Of a stretch of 64,000 nt of DNA, positions 50,334-59,472 are shown piece by piece; position 1 is the stretch's first letter; the number at the start of each line of letters is the position of its first letter. The position numbers and the translations under genes were made by a program. Under the pieces are notes generated by a model. It ran no database searches. It worked only from the letters and a program-made list of their open reading frames with translations, and was not told the origin of the DNA. Source of the stretch: Streptomyces flaveolus (lineage in GTDB: Bacteria > Actinomycetota > Actinomycetes > Streptomycetales > Streptomycetaceae); contig NZ_BMRV01000002.1 in NCBI RefSeq assembly GCF_014648815.1, positions 372,001 to 436,000 of the forward strand, in the 5' to 3' direction.

Positions 50334-52514
50334 ATGGGGAAGATCCATGCGCTCCTGGTGGGAGTGGACGGTTATCCGGCCGACGTGGCGCCGGCCCTGT
50401 CGGGCTGCGGCAACGACATCGCCGAGGCGCGCCGGCTGGTCGCGGACCTCGCCGGCGAACGGGCGGTCGTCACCGTGCTGCTGGACGGCGCGGCGACGGT
50501 GGCCGCGGTGGAGGACGCGGTCGTACGGGAGTTGGGCAAGGCGGGGCCCGGGGACACGGCGCTGCTGTGGTTCTCCGGGCACGGCACGCAGCTGCCCGCC
50601 ACGGGGGCGGACCTGCTCGTCGAGGCGACCGGCATGAACCAGGCGGTGCTGTGCGTGGACGGCCCGCTGCTCGACAAGCGGCTCGGTGCGCTGCTGAACA
50701 CGGTCGCGGCGGGCGGTGCCCAGGTCACGGCGGTGCTGGACTGCTGCCATTCGGGCGGAGGGACCCGGTGGCCGGAGGGGGTGCGGTACGCCACGCCGAG
50801 CCCCGCCTGGAGGGTCCCGGCGGACGGTGCGGCGGCGCGGGAGGCGGTGGTGGAGGCGCCCGGCGGGCATCTGCTGATGGCGGCGAGCCGGCTGAACCAG
50901 CCGTCGTACGAGGACTGGTTCGACGGGCGGCAGCACGGTGTGTTCACGCACGCCCTGGTCGGCGCGGCGCGTGCCGCGGGGCCGGACGCCACTTGCCGGC
51001 AGCTGCTGGCGGCCGCGGCCGGGCGGGTCGCGCGTGCCGGGCGCGAGCAGCATCCGGTACTCCTGCCGGACGCGCCGGGCGGCCCGGCGGACCAGCCGTT
51101 CCTCGGCGTGCAGCACCACCGCTCGGCACCGGCGGGCCCCCACCTGCTGCGCTACGGCCCGGACGGCTGGGAGGTCGACTGCGGCACGGTCCACGGGCTC
51201 CGGGAGGTGACCGACGGGGCGGAGTTCACGGTGGCGGACACGGAGGCGGGCGGAGCCGGACCGGCTCCAGGCACGCCCACCGGAGCCGTACCGAACCCTG
51301 CGGGGCCCGTGGGCCCCGGGGCTGGGACGCCCCTGGCCGGGCCGGGCGGGGTCGGGCTCACCGCTGCCGGGCCCCACGGAACCACGCAGGCCGCGACCGA
51401 GCCGGTCGGCGCCGGGGCGGGCCTGGCCGGACCGGGCGGGAGCGGACCCACCGCTGCTGCGCCGAACGGAACCTGGCCCATCGACGCCGGGCCGGGAGGG
51501 GCCGGTCAGGCCACGTCCGAGTCGGTCGGCGCCGGGGCCGGTGCTGCTGGAACCGTCGCGGGCGGGCTCGTGCTGCGGGCCCGGGACGTGCGGATGGAGC
51601 GGACGCTCGTCGATCCGGTGGGCTGGGTGCCCGATCGGGGCCGGGTCTACCCCGTGGTGGTCTCGGCGCTCGCGTTGGCGCCGGGCAGCGTGCGGCTGGA
51701 GGGCCCCGCCGGGGCGGTGCGGGAGCTGGCCGAGGCGGTGGCGCCGTTGCCGTTGCTGCGGGTGGTCGACGGGCCCGGGCAGGCGGCCAACCTGGAACTG
51801 CGGGTGCGGGTGGTGGAGCACGAGGCGCACGTGGAGCGGCGCGACGGGACGCCGTTCACCGCGCCGCTGCCGTACCGGGACGGCGGCGACGCCGCGCGGG
51901 TGGCCCTCTGCCTGCAGCACCTGACCCGCTGGCACGAGATCCGCGACCTCACCCCCCGGCCCTCACCGCTGGACGGCCTGGTCCGGGTGGAGATCGCGCC
52001 GTGGAACGCGGCGGGCGAGGTGCTGCTGCCGGACGGCGGCGGGGAGATCGTCTGCCCGTACACGCCCGGTCAGGCCGGCCTGGAGGCGCCCTGGGTGTCG
52101 ATCCGGCTGCACAACCGCTCCCCCGACCGCACCCTGTGGTGCCTCCTGCTCGACCTGACGGACAGCTACGCCTGCCACTCCCTGCTGTACCCGGGGCACT
52201 TCATCGGCCCCGGCCGCACGGGCCACGCCCTGGACGGCAGGCCCGTTCAGCTGGCCCTGCCGCCCGACCGGCCGGCGACGCCCGGCGCCCAGGTCCGGGA
52301 CTGGCTCAAGCTGATCGTCGCCGAACGCGAGCTGAACACACTGCCCTTCCAGCTGCCCGCGTGGGATCCGCACACCGTCCCGACCCCCCGCGACCTGGGC
52401 CCGGCACTCGGGCCCGCCCCGGGACAGTGGACGACGCTCACCGTGCCGCTGCGCACGCTCGTACCGGGCGGGGAGGCCGGACAGGCCGGTCCGGTCACCG
52501 GCCCAGGTGGGTGA
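50334..52514 (+). CDS. Caspase-family (metacaspase-like) peptidase
   Basis: 726 residues from MGKIHALLVG. The p20-like domain (1-240) has the clan CD dyad: His83 in WFSGHGTQ and Cys138 in LDCCHSGG, plus the QHGVFTHALVGA strand after the cysteine. A Gly/Pro/Ala linker (about 310-410) leads to a C-terminal domain (GWVPDRGRVYPVVVSALALA; LLLDLTDSYACHSLLYPG) of the kind found after caspase domains in actinobacteria. Expected to cut after Arg/Lys or Asp; target unknown. Its 3' end overlaps the CHAT gene by 20 bases on the other strand. Confidence 0.88.
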   Translation: MGKIHALLVGVDGYPADVAPALSGCGNDIAEARRLVADLAGERAVVTVLLDGAATVAAVEDAVVRELGKAGPGDTALLWFSGHGTQLPATGADLLVEATGMNQAVLCVDGPLLDKRLGALLNTVAAGGAQVTAVLDCCHSGGGTRWPEGVRYATPSPAWRVPADGAAAREAVVEAPGGHLLMAASRLNQPSYEDWFDGRQHGVFTHALVGAARAAGPDATCRQLLAAAAGRVARAGREQHPVLLPDAPGGPADQPFLGVQHHRSAPAGPHLLRYGPDGWEVDCGTVHGLREVTDGAEFTVADTEAGGAGPAPGTPTGAVPNPAGPVGPGAGTPLAGPGGVGLTAAGPHGTTQAATEPVGAGAGLAGPGGSGPTAAAPNGTWPIDAGPGGAGQATSESVGAGAGAAGTVAGGLVLRARDVRMERTLVDPVGWVPDRGRVYPVVVSALALAPGSVRLEGPAGAVRELAEAVAPLPLLRVVDGPGQAANLELRVRVVEHEAHVERRDGTPFTAPLPYRDGGDAARVALCLQHLTRWHEIRDLTPRPSPLDGLVRVEIAPWNAAGEVLLPDGGGEIVCPYTPGQAGLEAPWVSIRLHNRSPDRTLWCLLLDLTDSYACHSLLYPGHFIGPGRTGHALDGRPVQLALPPDRPATPGAQVRDWLKLIVAERELNTLPFQLPAWDPHTVPTPRDLGPALGPAPGQWTTLTVPLRTLVPGGEAGQAGPVTGPGG

Positions 52515-55500
52515 AGCCGGCCCAGGCGGTCAGGTCGTGCGGGTCGATGCGGCGGGAGCGGGCCGCCAGGGCCGGGGGGAGGTCGTCGGGGAGCTCCCGG
52601 TCGGGGTTCAGCATCCACAGCTGGGCGCGGCGCAGCGCCTTCGCCGGGGGCTCGCCGTGGGTGCGCAGGAAGTGGTGCGTGAGGAACATCAGCACCGAGG
52701 TCGCCTCGTCCGGGACCGGCCACAGCGAGCCGACGACCGAGTCCGCGCCGGCCACGAGGAACGCGGTGGAGAGGCTGAACGCCTCGTTGTGGCCACGCCC
52801 CGACACATGGCTGCTGCAGGCGGCCAGCAGCACCAGTGACAGCCGGCGGTTCTGCCCGCCGGCCGCGTCGGTCAGCTCCTCCGCGGCCAGCCTGCCGCCG
52901 TTCAGGGCGAGATAGGCGCTGCGGCGGGCGTTGGCGGCGACGGCGGCGTGGCAGGCGAGGTGCAGCACGCCGCCGTCCTCGGCCGCCGCCGGGCCGCGCA
53001 GCCAGTCCAGCACCTCCCGCGGGGTGCCCGCGCCGTCCGGTGTGTCCGCGGCGGCGGTGGTGCGGCGGCCGAGGAAGCGGCCCTGCGGATAGAAGACGCG
53101 CTGCACGGCGTCGGCCTCCTCGCCCGCGTAGCGCAGGTCGCCGGTGGGGTTGCCGACGACGAGCGCGGGGCCGGTGTGCGGTGCGGCGGGCCGGGCCGCG
53201 ACCTGGCACAGCAGGCGGGCCGAGGCGGCGTAGGAGATCTCGGCGGCCTGGAGGGCGTAGCGGCGGCCCCGCGGCCCGCCGGACTCCCAGGCGGCGTGCC
53301 ACGGGACGAGCCCGAGCGTGCCCATCGGTACCAGTACCAGGCGCGGGGGCCGTCCGCCCGGCATCTGGAACGCCTCCAGCAGCGGCCGCATCGCCGCGTA
53401 CCAGGCCCAGCCGCACAGCCGCTCGATCTGCTCCCGCAACCGGGTCTGCGCGTCCTGGGGCCGCCCGCCGTCACCGGGGGTGTAGCCCGGCACGGGACCG
53501 AGGTCGCGGCCGGGAGCGGCCCCGTCGGTGCGGGCGAATGCCTGGGACGCCGGGGCGTACGCCCTCAGCGGTGCCGCCTCCTGGCTGAGCGTGGGCAGCG
53601 GTACGGCGTGCACCTGGGCGGAGGAGGTGACGACCAGGGCGGTGCCGGGGACGTCGTCGCCGGCCGGGACCAGGTAGACCAGGGCGTCCTTGTCCACGGC
53701 GCGCAGGGCCCGGCCGATCTCCTCCGGCGTGGGCGGGTCCAGGAGCTGCGCCGCGCCCGGGGCGTCGTCTCCGGTGAGCGCGGCGAACACCCGCCGGCGC
53801 AGCGAGCTGGGCACGCTCGGCGGGGTCTGCGCGGCCGTGAGCGGGTCGGCCGGATCCTCGGCGGCAACGGCGCCGGAGGCACGCCACTCGTCGGCGAGGT
53901 CGGTGCGGCCGGCCGCCGCCAGCAGGCCGGGCACGGTCGTCGAGGCGACGGCCGCGTGCAGCACGAGCCCGCGGCAGGCGTCGAGAGCCTGGAGGGCCTC
54001 CTCGGGCCTGCCGTCGTTCAGGCACCAGCCGGCGACCTCCAGCGCCGCCCCGGTGGCCTGTGTCACGGCCAGGGCGGCGTGGTCGGTGCCGGTCTGGAGC
54101 AGCGCGGCCCAGGTGTGGCCGCGCAGCGAGGACAGGCCGACGCGGCGGGCGGTGGGACGGTCGCGCCGGTGGAGGTCGTCGCGGGTGCGGTAGGCCCGGG
54201 CCAGGGCGAGGCCGATCTCCGCGTAGAGGCGGTGCTCGGGCCCGCCGGCCTCCTCGAAGACGGTTTCCAGGAACGTGATGCCCTTGGCCAGCCGCTCCCG
54301 GCTGTGCAGCCGGTCGAACTGGAGCGTGGACAGGGCGCAGTGGGCGACGCCGAGGCAGTAGGCGTAGCGCAGCCGGTCGTCGCTGCCGTCGGCGGACAGG
54401 TCGTGGGCCTCCTGGAGCAGGCCGACGGCGTCCACCAGGCCCGGCCCGTCGTTCGCCTCCCCGGCCCGCATGAACCGGCGCATGCCGTTGTCGCCGAGCA
54501 CCCAGGCACGGTGGTCGCGGGGCAGGCGCTTGGCCTCGCGCCGGAGTTGAGCCGCGCTGGGACGGCCGACGAGCGGGGGCAGCGGCGCGGCCCCCAGGTT
54601 GCGGGCGAGGGCGTCGCGGGCGTCCCGCACGTTCTCCAGGGCGGTGAAGGCCTCGATCCGCGAGGGGTCCTCGTCCGGCATCGCGGCGTGCCCCTCGGCC
54701 AGGGCCGCGATGTGCCGGTCGGCCGCGGCCAGGTCCCCGCGCCGGACGGCGGTCTGCGCGTCGAAGCCCGCCTGCTGGAGGTCCAGCGTGCGGCGCACGT
54801 GCGCGGGCAGGTCGGGGTCGTCCCGCAGCCGCCGCCAGACGGCCGCGCCCTCCTCCATGTCGTCCGCCGCGCCGCCGGTCTGGCCGCGCTGGGTCCGCGC
54901 CATGAACCGGGCGAGGGCGAGCCCGTAGTCGTCCTGACCGCCGGCCTCCTCGGCCCGGTCGAAGTGGGCGAGGACCTCGTCGAGCCCGGCACCGGAGCCG
55001 GTGCTGGTCTCCTCGTGGAGGCGAGCGATGCCGATGACGGCGTGCGCCCGGCCGGCCCAGCCGGGGTCGGTCTCGGCGCGCCGCAGCACGGCCTCGGTCA
55101 GCTCCCGCCGGATGTCGGGACCGATCAGGTCGCCCTCGGGGTCGATCATGGGCAGGTTGCTCAGGATCATCGCGGCGGCGTGGGCGCGGGCCTCGCCGCC
55201 CGGCTCGGCGGCGTGGAACTGCTCCAGCAGCCGGGCGAGATGTCCGGTGCGGGCGCGCCGTGACGTCATGTCCCGGCCGATGCCGCGCAGGAACTCGTCC
55301 TCGCCGAAGTCGACGAAGGACCGGCCCTCCTGGAAGTCTTCGAGAAGGCCGCCGGTGGCCTTCCTGAGCGCGTCGAGGTCGAGGCCCTGCGGCTGTCCGT
55401 CGACCTCCGGCAGCATCCCGTGGTCGGCGAGCATGTACCGGGCCCAGCCGTCCAGCGCGCGTGCCATCCGGCCGATCTCCGAGTCCGCGGACGTCCGCTC

Positions 55501-56712
55501 CAGCAGCCGCCCGGTCGCCACCAGCACGTCGTCGAGGCGTCGCGCGTCGGGATCGCCGGTGTAGCGGGCCTGCTGGAACGCGGCGAGGAAGAACGCGGTC
55601 GCGGTGAGGTCCCCGTCGCGGGCCGGCTCCCACCGGGTGAGGGCCCGCCGCACGAGCGCGATGCCCCGGTCCCGGCCGGTGTCGTCGTCGCGGTCGGCGG
55701 CCCGCTCGTAGAGGAGCCGGCCGAACAGGTCGAGGTAGGGGGGTGCCAGCCGGTCCTCGGCGTCCGGCCGGGCCAGCAGGTCCCGCAGCTCGACCTCGGC
55801 GGCGGCGCACTGGCCGTTGTCCCGCCACGAGGTCCAGATCAGCGCGCGTACGAAGACGGCGTCGGCCTCGGACTGGAACGCCCAGCCGGGTTCTTCCCCG
55901 CCGGTCCGGCCGGCCCGGCGCAGCTCCGCGCGGGCCGTGCCGAAGGCGTCCCGCGCCGCCTCCAGCAGGGTGCGGTCGGCGGTGGTCCGGCCGCGCAGCA
56001 GCAGGGCCAGGCCCAGGCTGTGCCGGACGTGCGGCAGGTCGACGCCCGGCGGGCCGGCGTCGAGGACCGCCGCGTAGTGGCGTGCCGACTCTGCGGCGGC
56101 GCCGGGGTCGGAGCGCAGCTCGGCGCGCTGCAGATGCAGGAAGCCGAGGGAAATGTGCAGTTCGGTCTCGTCCTCGTCTCCGGGTGTCGCGTCGTCCAGG
56201 GCGTCGGCGTGGCGGAGCACCGCCTCGTCGAGCAGCGCGCCCGGGTCGTCGTCCGCGCCGCGCCGCACGTAGCGCTCCTTGGCGCAGTTGGCGAGGACGC
56301 GGCGGCCGAGGACGCGGATCTCGTCGAAGTCCGGGTCGTCGGTGGTGGGGTCGTCGGGGGCGAGCGCGTCGGCGCCTGCCCGCAGCAGTTCCCGTGCCCG
56401 GTCCAGGAGTTCGAGGTCCTGTGACTCGTCGTACTCGATCGCCAGCAGGTGTCCGTACAGGATCCGCCAGGCGGACCAGGCGGGTTCGGGCCCGGGCTTG
56501 CGGAAGGCGCGCTCGAAGGCCTCCACGGCCAGGGCGAGGTCCTCGCCCTGCGGGCCGGCGCCGTCCAGGTGGTGCAGCCGGTAGCTGAGTTCGCCGACGT
56601 ACGCGCACATGCCGGGCACGTCGGGGTCGTCGGCGGACAGCCCGGCGAGCGCGTCGAGGGTCCGCTCGCGTTCGGCGGCGAGTTCCTCGGGGGAGACGGG
56701 GGTGTCGGGCAC
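52495..56712 (-). CDS. CHAT-domain protein with long TPR-like helical region
   Basis: 1405 residues. Residues about 1-1050 are helical repeats of TPR type (e.g. LGFLHLQRAELRSDPGAAAE). The CHAT peptidase-like domain spans about 1080-1400: WYAAMRPLLEAF, LVPMGTLGLVPWHAAWESGG, LHLACHAAVAANARR (catalytic His) and LVLLAACSSHVSGRGHNEAF (catalytic Cys), with VGSLWPVPDEATSVLMF. CHAT is related to caspase/separase folds and acts in prokaryotic protease-based defence, for example CHAT proteases activated by sensors. Twelve bases separate its start from the RES gene stop. Confidence 0.9.
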   Translation of the reverse strand: MPDTPVSPEELAAERERTLDALAGLSADDPDVPGMCAYVGELSYRLHHLDGAGPQGEDLALAVEAFERAFRKPGPEPAWSAWRILYGHLLAIEYDESQDLELLDRARELLRAGADALAPDDPTTDDPDFDEIRVLGRRVLANCAKERYVRRGADDDPGALLDEAVLRHADALDDATPGDEDETELHISLGFLHLQRAELRSDPGAAAESARHYAAVLDAGPPGVDLPHVRHSLGLALLLRGRTTADRTLLEAARDAFGTARAELRRAGRTGGEEPGWAFQSEADAVFVRALIWTSWRDNGQCAAAEVELRDLLARPDAEDRLAPPYLDLFGRLLYERAADRDDDTGRDRGIALVRRALTRWEPARDGDLTATAFFLAAFQQARYTGDPDARRLDDVLVATGRLLERTSADSEIGRMARALDGWARYMLADHGMLPEVDGQPQGLDLDALRKATGGLLEDFQEGRSFVDFGEDEFLRGIGRDMTSRRARTGHLARLLEQFHAAEPGGEARAHAAAMILSNLPMIDPEGDLIGPDIRRELTEAVLRRAETDPGWAGRAHAVIGIARLHEETSTGSGAGLDEVLAHFDRAEEAGGQDDYGLALARFMARTQRGQTGGAADDMEEGAAVWRRLRDDPDLPAHVRRTLDLQQAGFDAQTAVRRGDLAAADRHIAALAEGHAAMPDEDPSRIEAFTALENVRDARDALARNLGAAPLPPLVGRPSAAQLRREAKRLPRDHRAWVLGDNGMRRFMRAGEANDGPGLVDAVGLLQEAHDLSADGSDDRLRYAYCLGVAHCALSTLQFDRLHSRERLAKGITFLETVFEEAGGPEHRLYAEIGLALARAYRTRDDLHRRDRPTARRVGLSSLRGHTWAALLQTGTDHAALAVTQATGAALEVAGWCLNDGRPEEALQALDACRGLVLHAAVASTTVPGLLAAAGRTDLADEWRASGAVAAEDPADPLTAAQTPPSVPSSLRRRVFAALTGDDAPGAAQLLDPPTPEEIGRALRAVDKDALVYLVPAGDDVPGTALVVTSSAQVHAVPLPTLSQEAAPLRAYAPASQAFARTDGAAPGRDLGPVPGYTPGDGGRPQDAQTRLREQIERLCGWAWYAAMRPLLEAFQMPGGRPPRLVLVPMGTLGLVPWHAAWESGGPRGRRYALQAAEISYAASARLLCQVAARPAAPHTGPALVVGNPTGDLRYAGEEADAVQRVFYPQGRFLGRRTTAAADTPDGAGTPREVLDWLRGPAAAEDGGVLHLACHAAVAANARRSAYLALNGGRLAAEELTDAAGGQNRRLSLVLLAACSSHVSGRGHNEAFSLSTAFLVAGADSVVGSLWPVPDEATSVLMFLTHHFLRTHGEPPAKALRRAQLWMLNPDRELPDDLPPALAARSRRIDPHDLTAWAGFTHLGR

Positions 56713-56724
56713 GGTGCGGGCCTT

Positions 56725-57381
56725 CTACTGGGGGGCGAGCTGCGCGTGGTAGGGCTGGAGCACGGAGTCGAGGTAGCGGCGTCCGTCGGCCGTGGAGAAG
56801 TCGACGGTGTGGCCGGGGAGGGCTTCGAGGGCGCCGGGCGGGCAGCGGTCACCGAAGAGGACCACCGTACGGTCGCCCGGCTCGCGCTTGGAGGCCCAGA
56901 CGAAGCCCTGTGCCCAGGGTGCGGTGTGGCGGCGGATCCAGTGCGCCCAGTCCCGGGTGTAGGCGTAGTCCTGTGCCTCGGTCTGCACCAGCCAGCTGTC
57001 CTGCCGTACTCCGGCGAGGTCCTGAGCGCTCATCAGGGAGACGACGGTGAGGTCGGCGGTCAGCCGCAGGGTGCTCAGGCCGCGCCGGGCGACGCCGACG
57101 CCGGGCACCAGGCGCGGGCCTCCCTCGGGGTCGAAGGGCAGGGAGCGCAGCAGGGTCTCGCACACGGCGGCGCCCGGGGTCGTACCGGCGTAGAGGTAGC
57201 CGTAGCGGTCGCAGGGTGTGGCGTCGAAGCGTCCGCCGCCGTAGAGACAGTGCGCCGGCTGCGGGTTGAAGGCGGTGGCGTTCCGGTGCAGGGCGTGGAC
57301 GCGGTGCAGCAGGGTGCCCTGCGCGAGCGTCGCCTTGGCCGGGGTGCCCGTCAGGTTCTCGGGCGGCCGGTAGTTGGGCAC
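56725..57381 (-). CDS. RES-domain protein (NAD+ phosphorylase-type toxin)
   Basis: 218 residues. RES signature: LLHRVHALHRNATAFNP (Arg), GGGRFDAT, YLYAGTTPGAAVCETLLR (Glu) and FSTADGRR (Ser region). RES toxins of RES-Xre modules degrade NAD+ and stop growth. Here the partner-like gene lies 37 bases upstream on the same strand, as antitoxin genes do in these modules. The protein is longer than minimal RES toxins. Confidence 0.85.
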   Translation of the reverse strand: MPNYRPPENLTGTPAKATLAQGTLLHRVHALHRNATAFNPQPAHCLYGGGRFDATPCDRYGYLYAGTTPGAAVCETLLRSLPFDPEGGPRLVPGVGVARRGLSTLRLTADLTVVSLMSAQDLAGVRQDSWLVQTEAQDYAYTRDWAHWIRRHTAPWAQGFVWASKREPGDRTVVLFGDRCPPGALEALPGHTVDFSTADGRRYLDSVLQPYHAQLAPQ

Positions 57382-57418
57382 GGCGGGTCTGCCTCCTCGT
57401 ACTGCGCGGTCGGTGCGG

Positions 57419-58102
57419 TCACACGTCCTCCGTCAGCAGGCGCGCGGTGTCGGCGAGCCGCCGCTCCTGTCCGGTGCCGAGGAGGGCGGCGGGCGCGGTG
57501 CCGAGCCAGGCGTTGCCGGCCAGCCACCAGTCGGCGGCGCCCCACGGGTCGCGGGCGGCGTCGAGGAGCCCGTTGACCTCCAGGACGACCAGCCAGGGCA
57601 GGCAGCCCTCGGAGAACTGGAACCGGGGCAGCCGGGCCAGTCCGCCGGGTCCGGGCAGCCGGATCAGGTCGCGGGCGTACGGGTCGCCGCCGTCGCGCAG
57701 CACGGTGGCCGGGTCCAGGGCGGGTTCGGCGAGCAGCCGGTCGCGCACCGGGCCGAGCACGGGTCCGACCATGCGGTGCCCGTCGAGGAGCAGGACGGCG
57801 AGGTCGTCGGCGCGGAAGCCCAGGTAGGACGGGTCGGTGCCGGTGTCGGTGGCGCTGCCCGTGCCGGTCGTGACGCCGGTGGCGAGCCGGGCCTCCTGCG
57901 CGGTGCCGAACTCGTCGGGCAGGGCCCGGCGGAGCAGCCCGGCGGCCTCCTCCGCGGCACCGCGGCGGGCTGGTTCGCCGGCCTCGCGGTGGCGTACGAC
58001 GGTCAGCAGGGCGGCGAGGCGCTCACGGGTGGGTCCGGTGACGCGGTCGGCCAGCCGGTGCCATTCGGCTGCCGCCGCGGCCAGCACGGCGTACGGATTC
58101 AC
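57419..58102 (-). CDS. ParS/MbcA/Xre-like putative antitoxin, enlarged
   Basis: 227 residues. The C-terminal ~45 residues (AADWWLAGNAWLGTAPAALL, then RLADTARLL) follow the MbcA/ParS/Xre antitoxin toxin-binding pattern of WLxxPNxxLxGxxPxxLL. The preceding part has FRADDLAVLLLDG and RFQFSEGCLPWLVVLEVNG. An obvious N-terminal Xre helix-turn-helix is not seen; residues 1-80 are helical. Partner of the downstream RES gene by order, spacing and family. Assignment rests on the C-terminal pattern. Confidence 0.68.
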   Translation of the reverse strand: MNPYAVLAAAAAEWHRLADRVTGPTRERLAALLTVVRHREAGEPARRGAAEEAAGLLRRALPDEFGTAQEARLATGVTTGTGSATDTGTDPSYLGFRADDLAVLLLDGHRMVGPVLGPVRDRLLAEPALDPATVLRDGGDPYARDLIRLPGPGGLARLPRFQFSEGCLPWLVVLEVNGLLDAARDPWGAADWWLAGNAWLGTAPAALLGTGQERRLADTARLLTEDV

Positions 58103-58163
58103 TGGTCCCCCTTGTCGTCGGTACCGGTCGTCGGGTCGGGCGCCGCCGCCCGCCCGGCCGCGG

Positions 58164-59324
58164 CTATGGGCGCCGCCCGGTGAGGAGCCGTTCCACCAGG
58201 TCGGCGCGGGCCTGGCGGCGCATCACCAGGTGGATGTCCCACGGGGCGCCGCGCGCCAGTTCCGCCTCCACGGCCGTCCACAGCGCGCCGAAGCTCTCCA
58301 GGGCGGGCAGGCCGCCGCGGCCGGCTCCGAGCAGCGGCAGGCAGACGGAGGTGAGCGGCGGGTCGTGTCGCCCGGACTCGGCGGCGAGCAGCGTGAAGGC
58401 CCGGTCGACGGCGCGGGTGATGTCGGCGGGCTGGACGTCGTAGTCGTTGGTGCCGGGCCGGGGTACGGCCACGGCGAGGTGGTAGATGCGGCGCACCCCC
58501 TGGGCTGCCATGGCCCCGGCGGAAGTGGGGGCGACGGTGCCGGGCAGGGCCGCGCGGCCGGGGATGCCGTGGCGCAGGGCCCAGTCGCGCAGTTCGTCGT
58601 GGACGTGGTCCTCGACGACTCCGCCGGTGGCGTCGGTGCGGGCCGCGGCCCGGCGCAGCGTCGCGGCGACCGAGGCCTTGTACGGCGCGGGGAGAGCGAA
58701 GTACGTGTTGGACGGGGAGACGACGACGTCGACGCCGCGCAGGAGGTCCACGGAGTGGACGTGCAGGGTGACGGGGACGACGCGGTCGTGGACGCGCGGC
58801 TTGATCACGCGGTGGGCGGGGGCGAGCTGGCGCGGCCCGGGGGCCGGTGCGTCCAGGCCGTCGGCCGCGTCGTGGGCCGTGCCGGCGTCGTCGTCGGCCG
58901 TGGCGACGGCGACGGCGGTGGCGGTGGCGGTGGCGGTGGCGGTGAGGCCGAGGATCTGCTCGGTGATCTGGTCCAGCACCATCACCTCGTGGTGCTTGCG
59001 GAACCGTTCGACGCTGACGCCGTACACCTCGGCGGCCCGGCGGCGCCGGTCGGCCGGGGGCCAGTCACGAGTGCCCTGGGCGAGGCCGAGGGTGTACTCG
59101 GCGGCGGTCTGGAGGGTGCCGCCGCCGATGCCGGCGACGGCGTCCCGGAGCAGCCGTTCGACCGCGAGGCCGGGTAACTCCCCCGGTGTCCCCAGCCGTT
59201 CGCGGGCGAGGCGGGAGAGCTCCGGGATGTCCAGTCCGCGGAGCCTGACGACTCCGGCCCGCCGCACCGCCCTCACCTCGGCGAGCACCGTGGCGTGATC
59301 GGACTTGTGAGGGGGATGCGGCAT
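58164..59324 (-). CDS. Macro-domain protein with actinobacterial helical N-terminal domain
   Basis: 386 residues from MPHPPHKSD. The N-terminal ~125 residues are helical with LGLAQGTRDWPPADRRRRAA and YGVSVERFRKHHEVM, a module common in streptomycete signalling/conflict proteins. A TATATAVAVAT low-complexity linker follows. The macro domain (about 185-380) has VVVSPSNTYFALP, GVRRIYHLAVA and LPLLGAGRGGLPA, the ADP-ribose-binding loops. It may bind or hydrolyse ADP-ribose derivatives. Upstream of, and possibly cotranscribed with, the RES module (62 bases). Confidence 0.82.
   Translation of the reverse strand: MPHPPHKSDHATVLAEVRAVRRAGVVRLRGLDIPELSRLARERLGTPGELPGLAVERLLRDAVAGIGGGTLQTAAEYTLGLAQGTRDWPPADRRRRAAEVYGVSVERFRKHHEVMVLDQITEQILGLTATATATATAVAVATADDDAGTAHDAADGLDAPAPGPRQLAPAHRVIKPRVHDRVVPVTLHVHSVDLLRGVDVVVSPSNTYFALPAPYKASVAATLRRAAARTDATGGVVEDHVHDELRDWALRHGIPGRAALPGTVAPTSAGAMAAQGVRRIYHLAVAVPRPGTNDYDVQPADITRAVDRAFTLLAAESGRHDPPLTSVCLPLLGAGRGGLPALESFGALWTAVEAELARGAPWDIHLVMRRQARADLVERLLTGRRP
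58914..58944 (-). repeat. GGCGGT microsatellite in the macro-domain linker
   Basis: Five or so GGCGGT units in a row encode the alternating Thr-Ala/Val-Ala linker. The unit is six bases, so slippage keeps frame and would only change linker length. Confidence 0.75.
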
Positions 59325-59472
59325 GGAATCAAGAATCCCATCGCCGCCTCCGCCCTCACAAGCCCGTTCCGGTGCTCCCCCCGTGCTTCCATTGCACCGC
59401 ACGGGCCGGTCGGGGCCGGGGCTCTTTCCGGGCGGATACCGGGCGGGGGGACGGGAGTTGCCGGGCAGGCCC

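Noticed and set aside
53471..56608. 1045-codon frame inside the CHAT gene on the same strand
   Set aside because: Frame-shifted shadow, Arg/Pro/Gly-dominated; the CHAT frame has the TPR and catalytic motifs.
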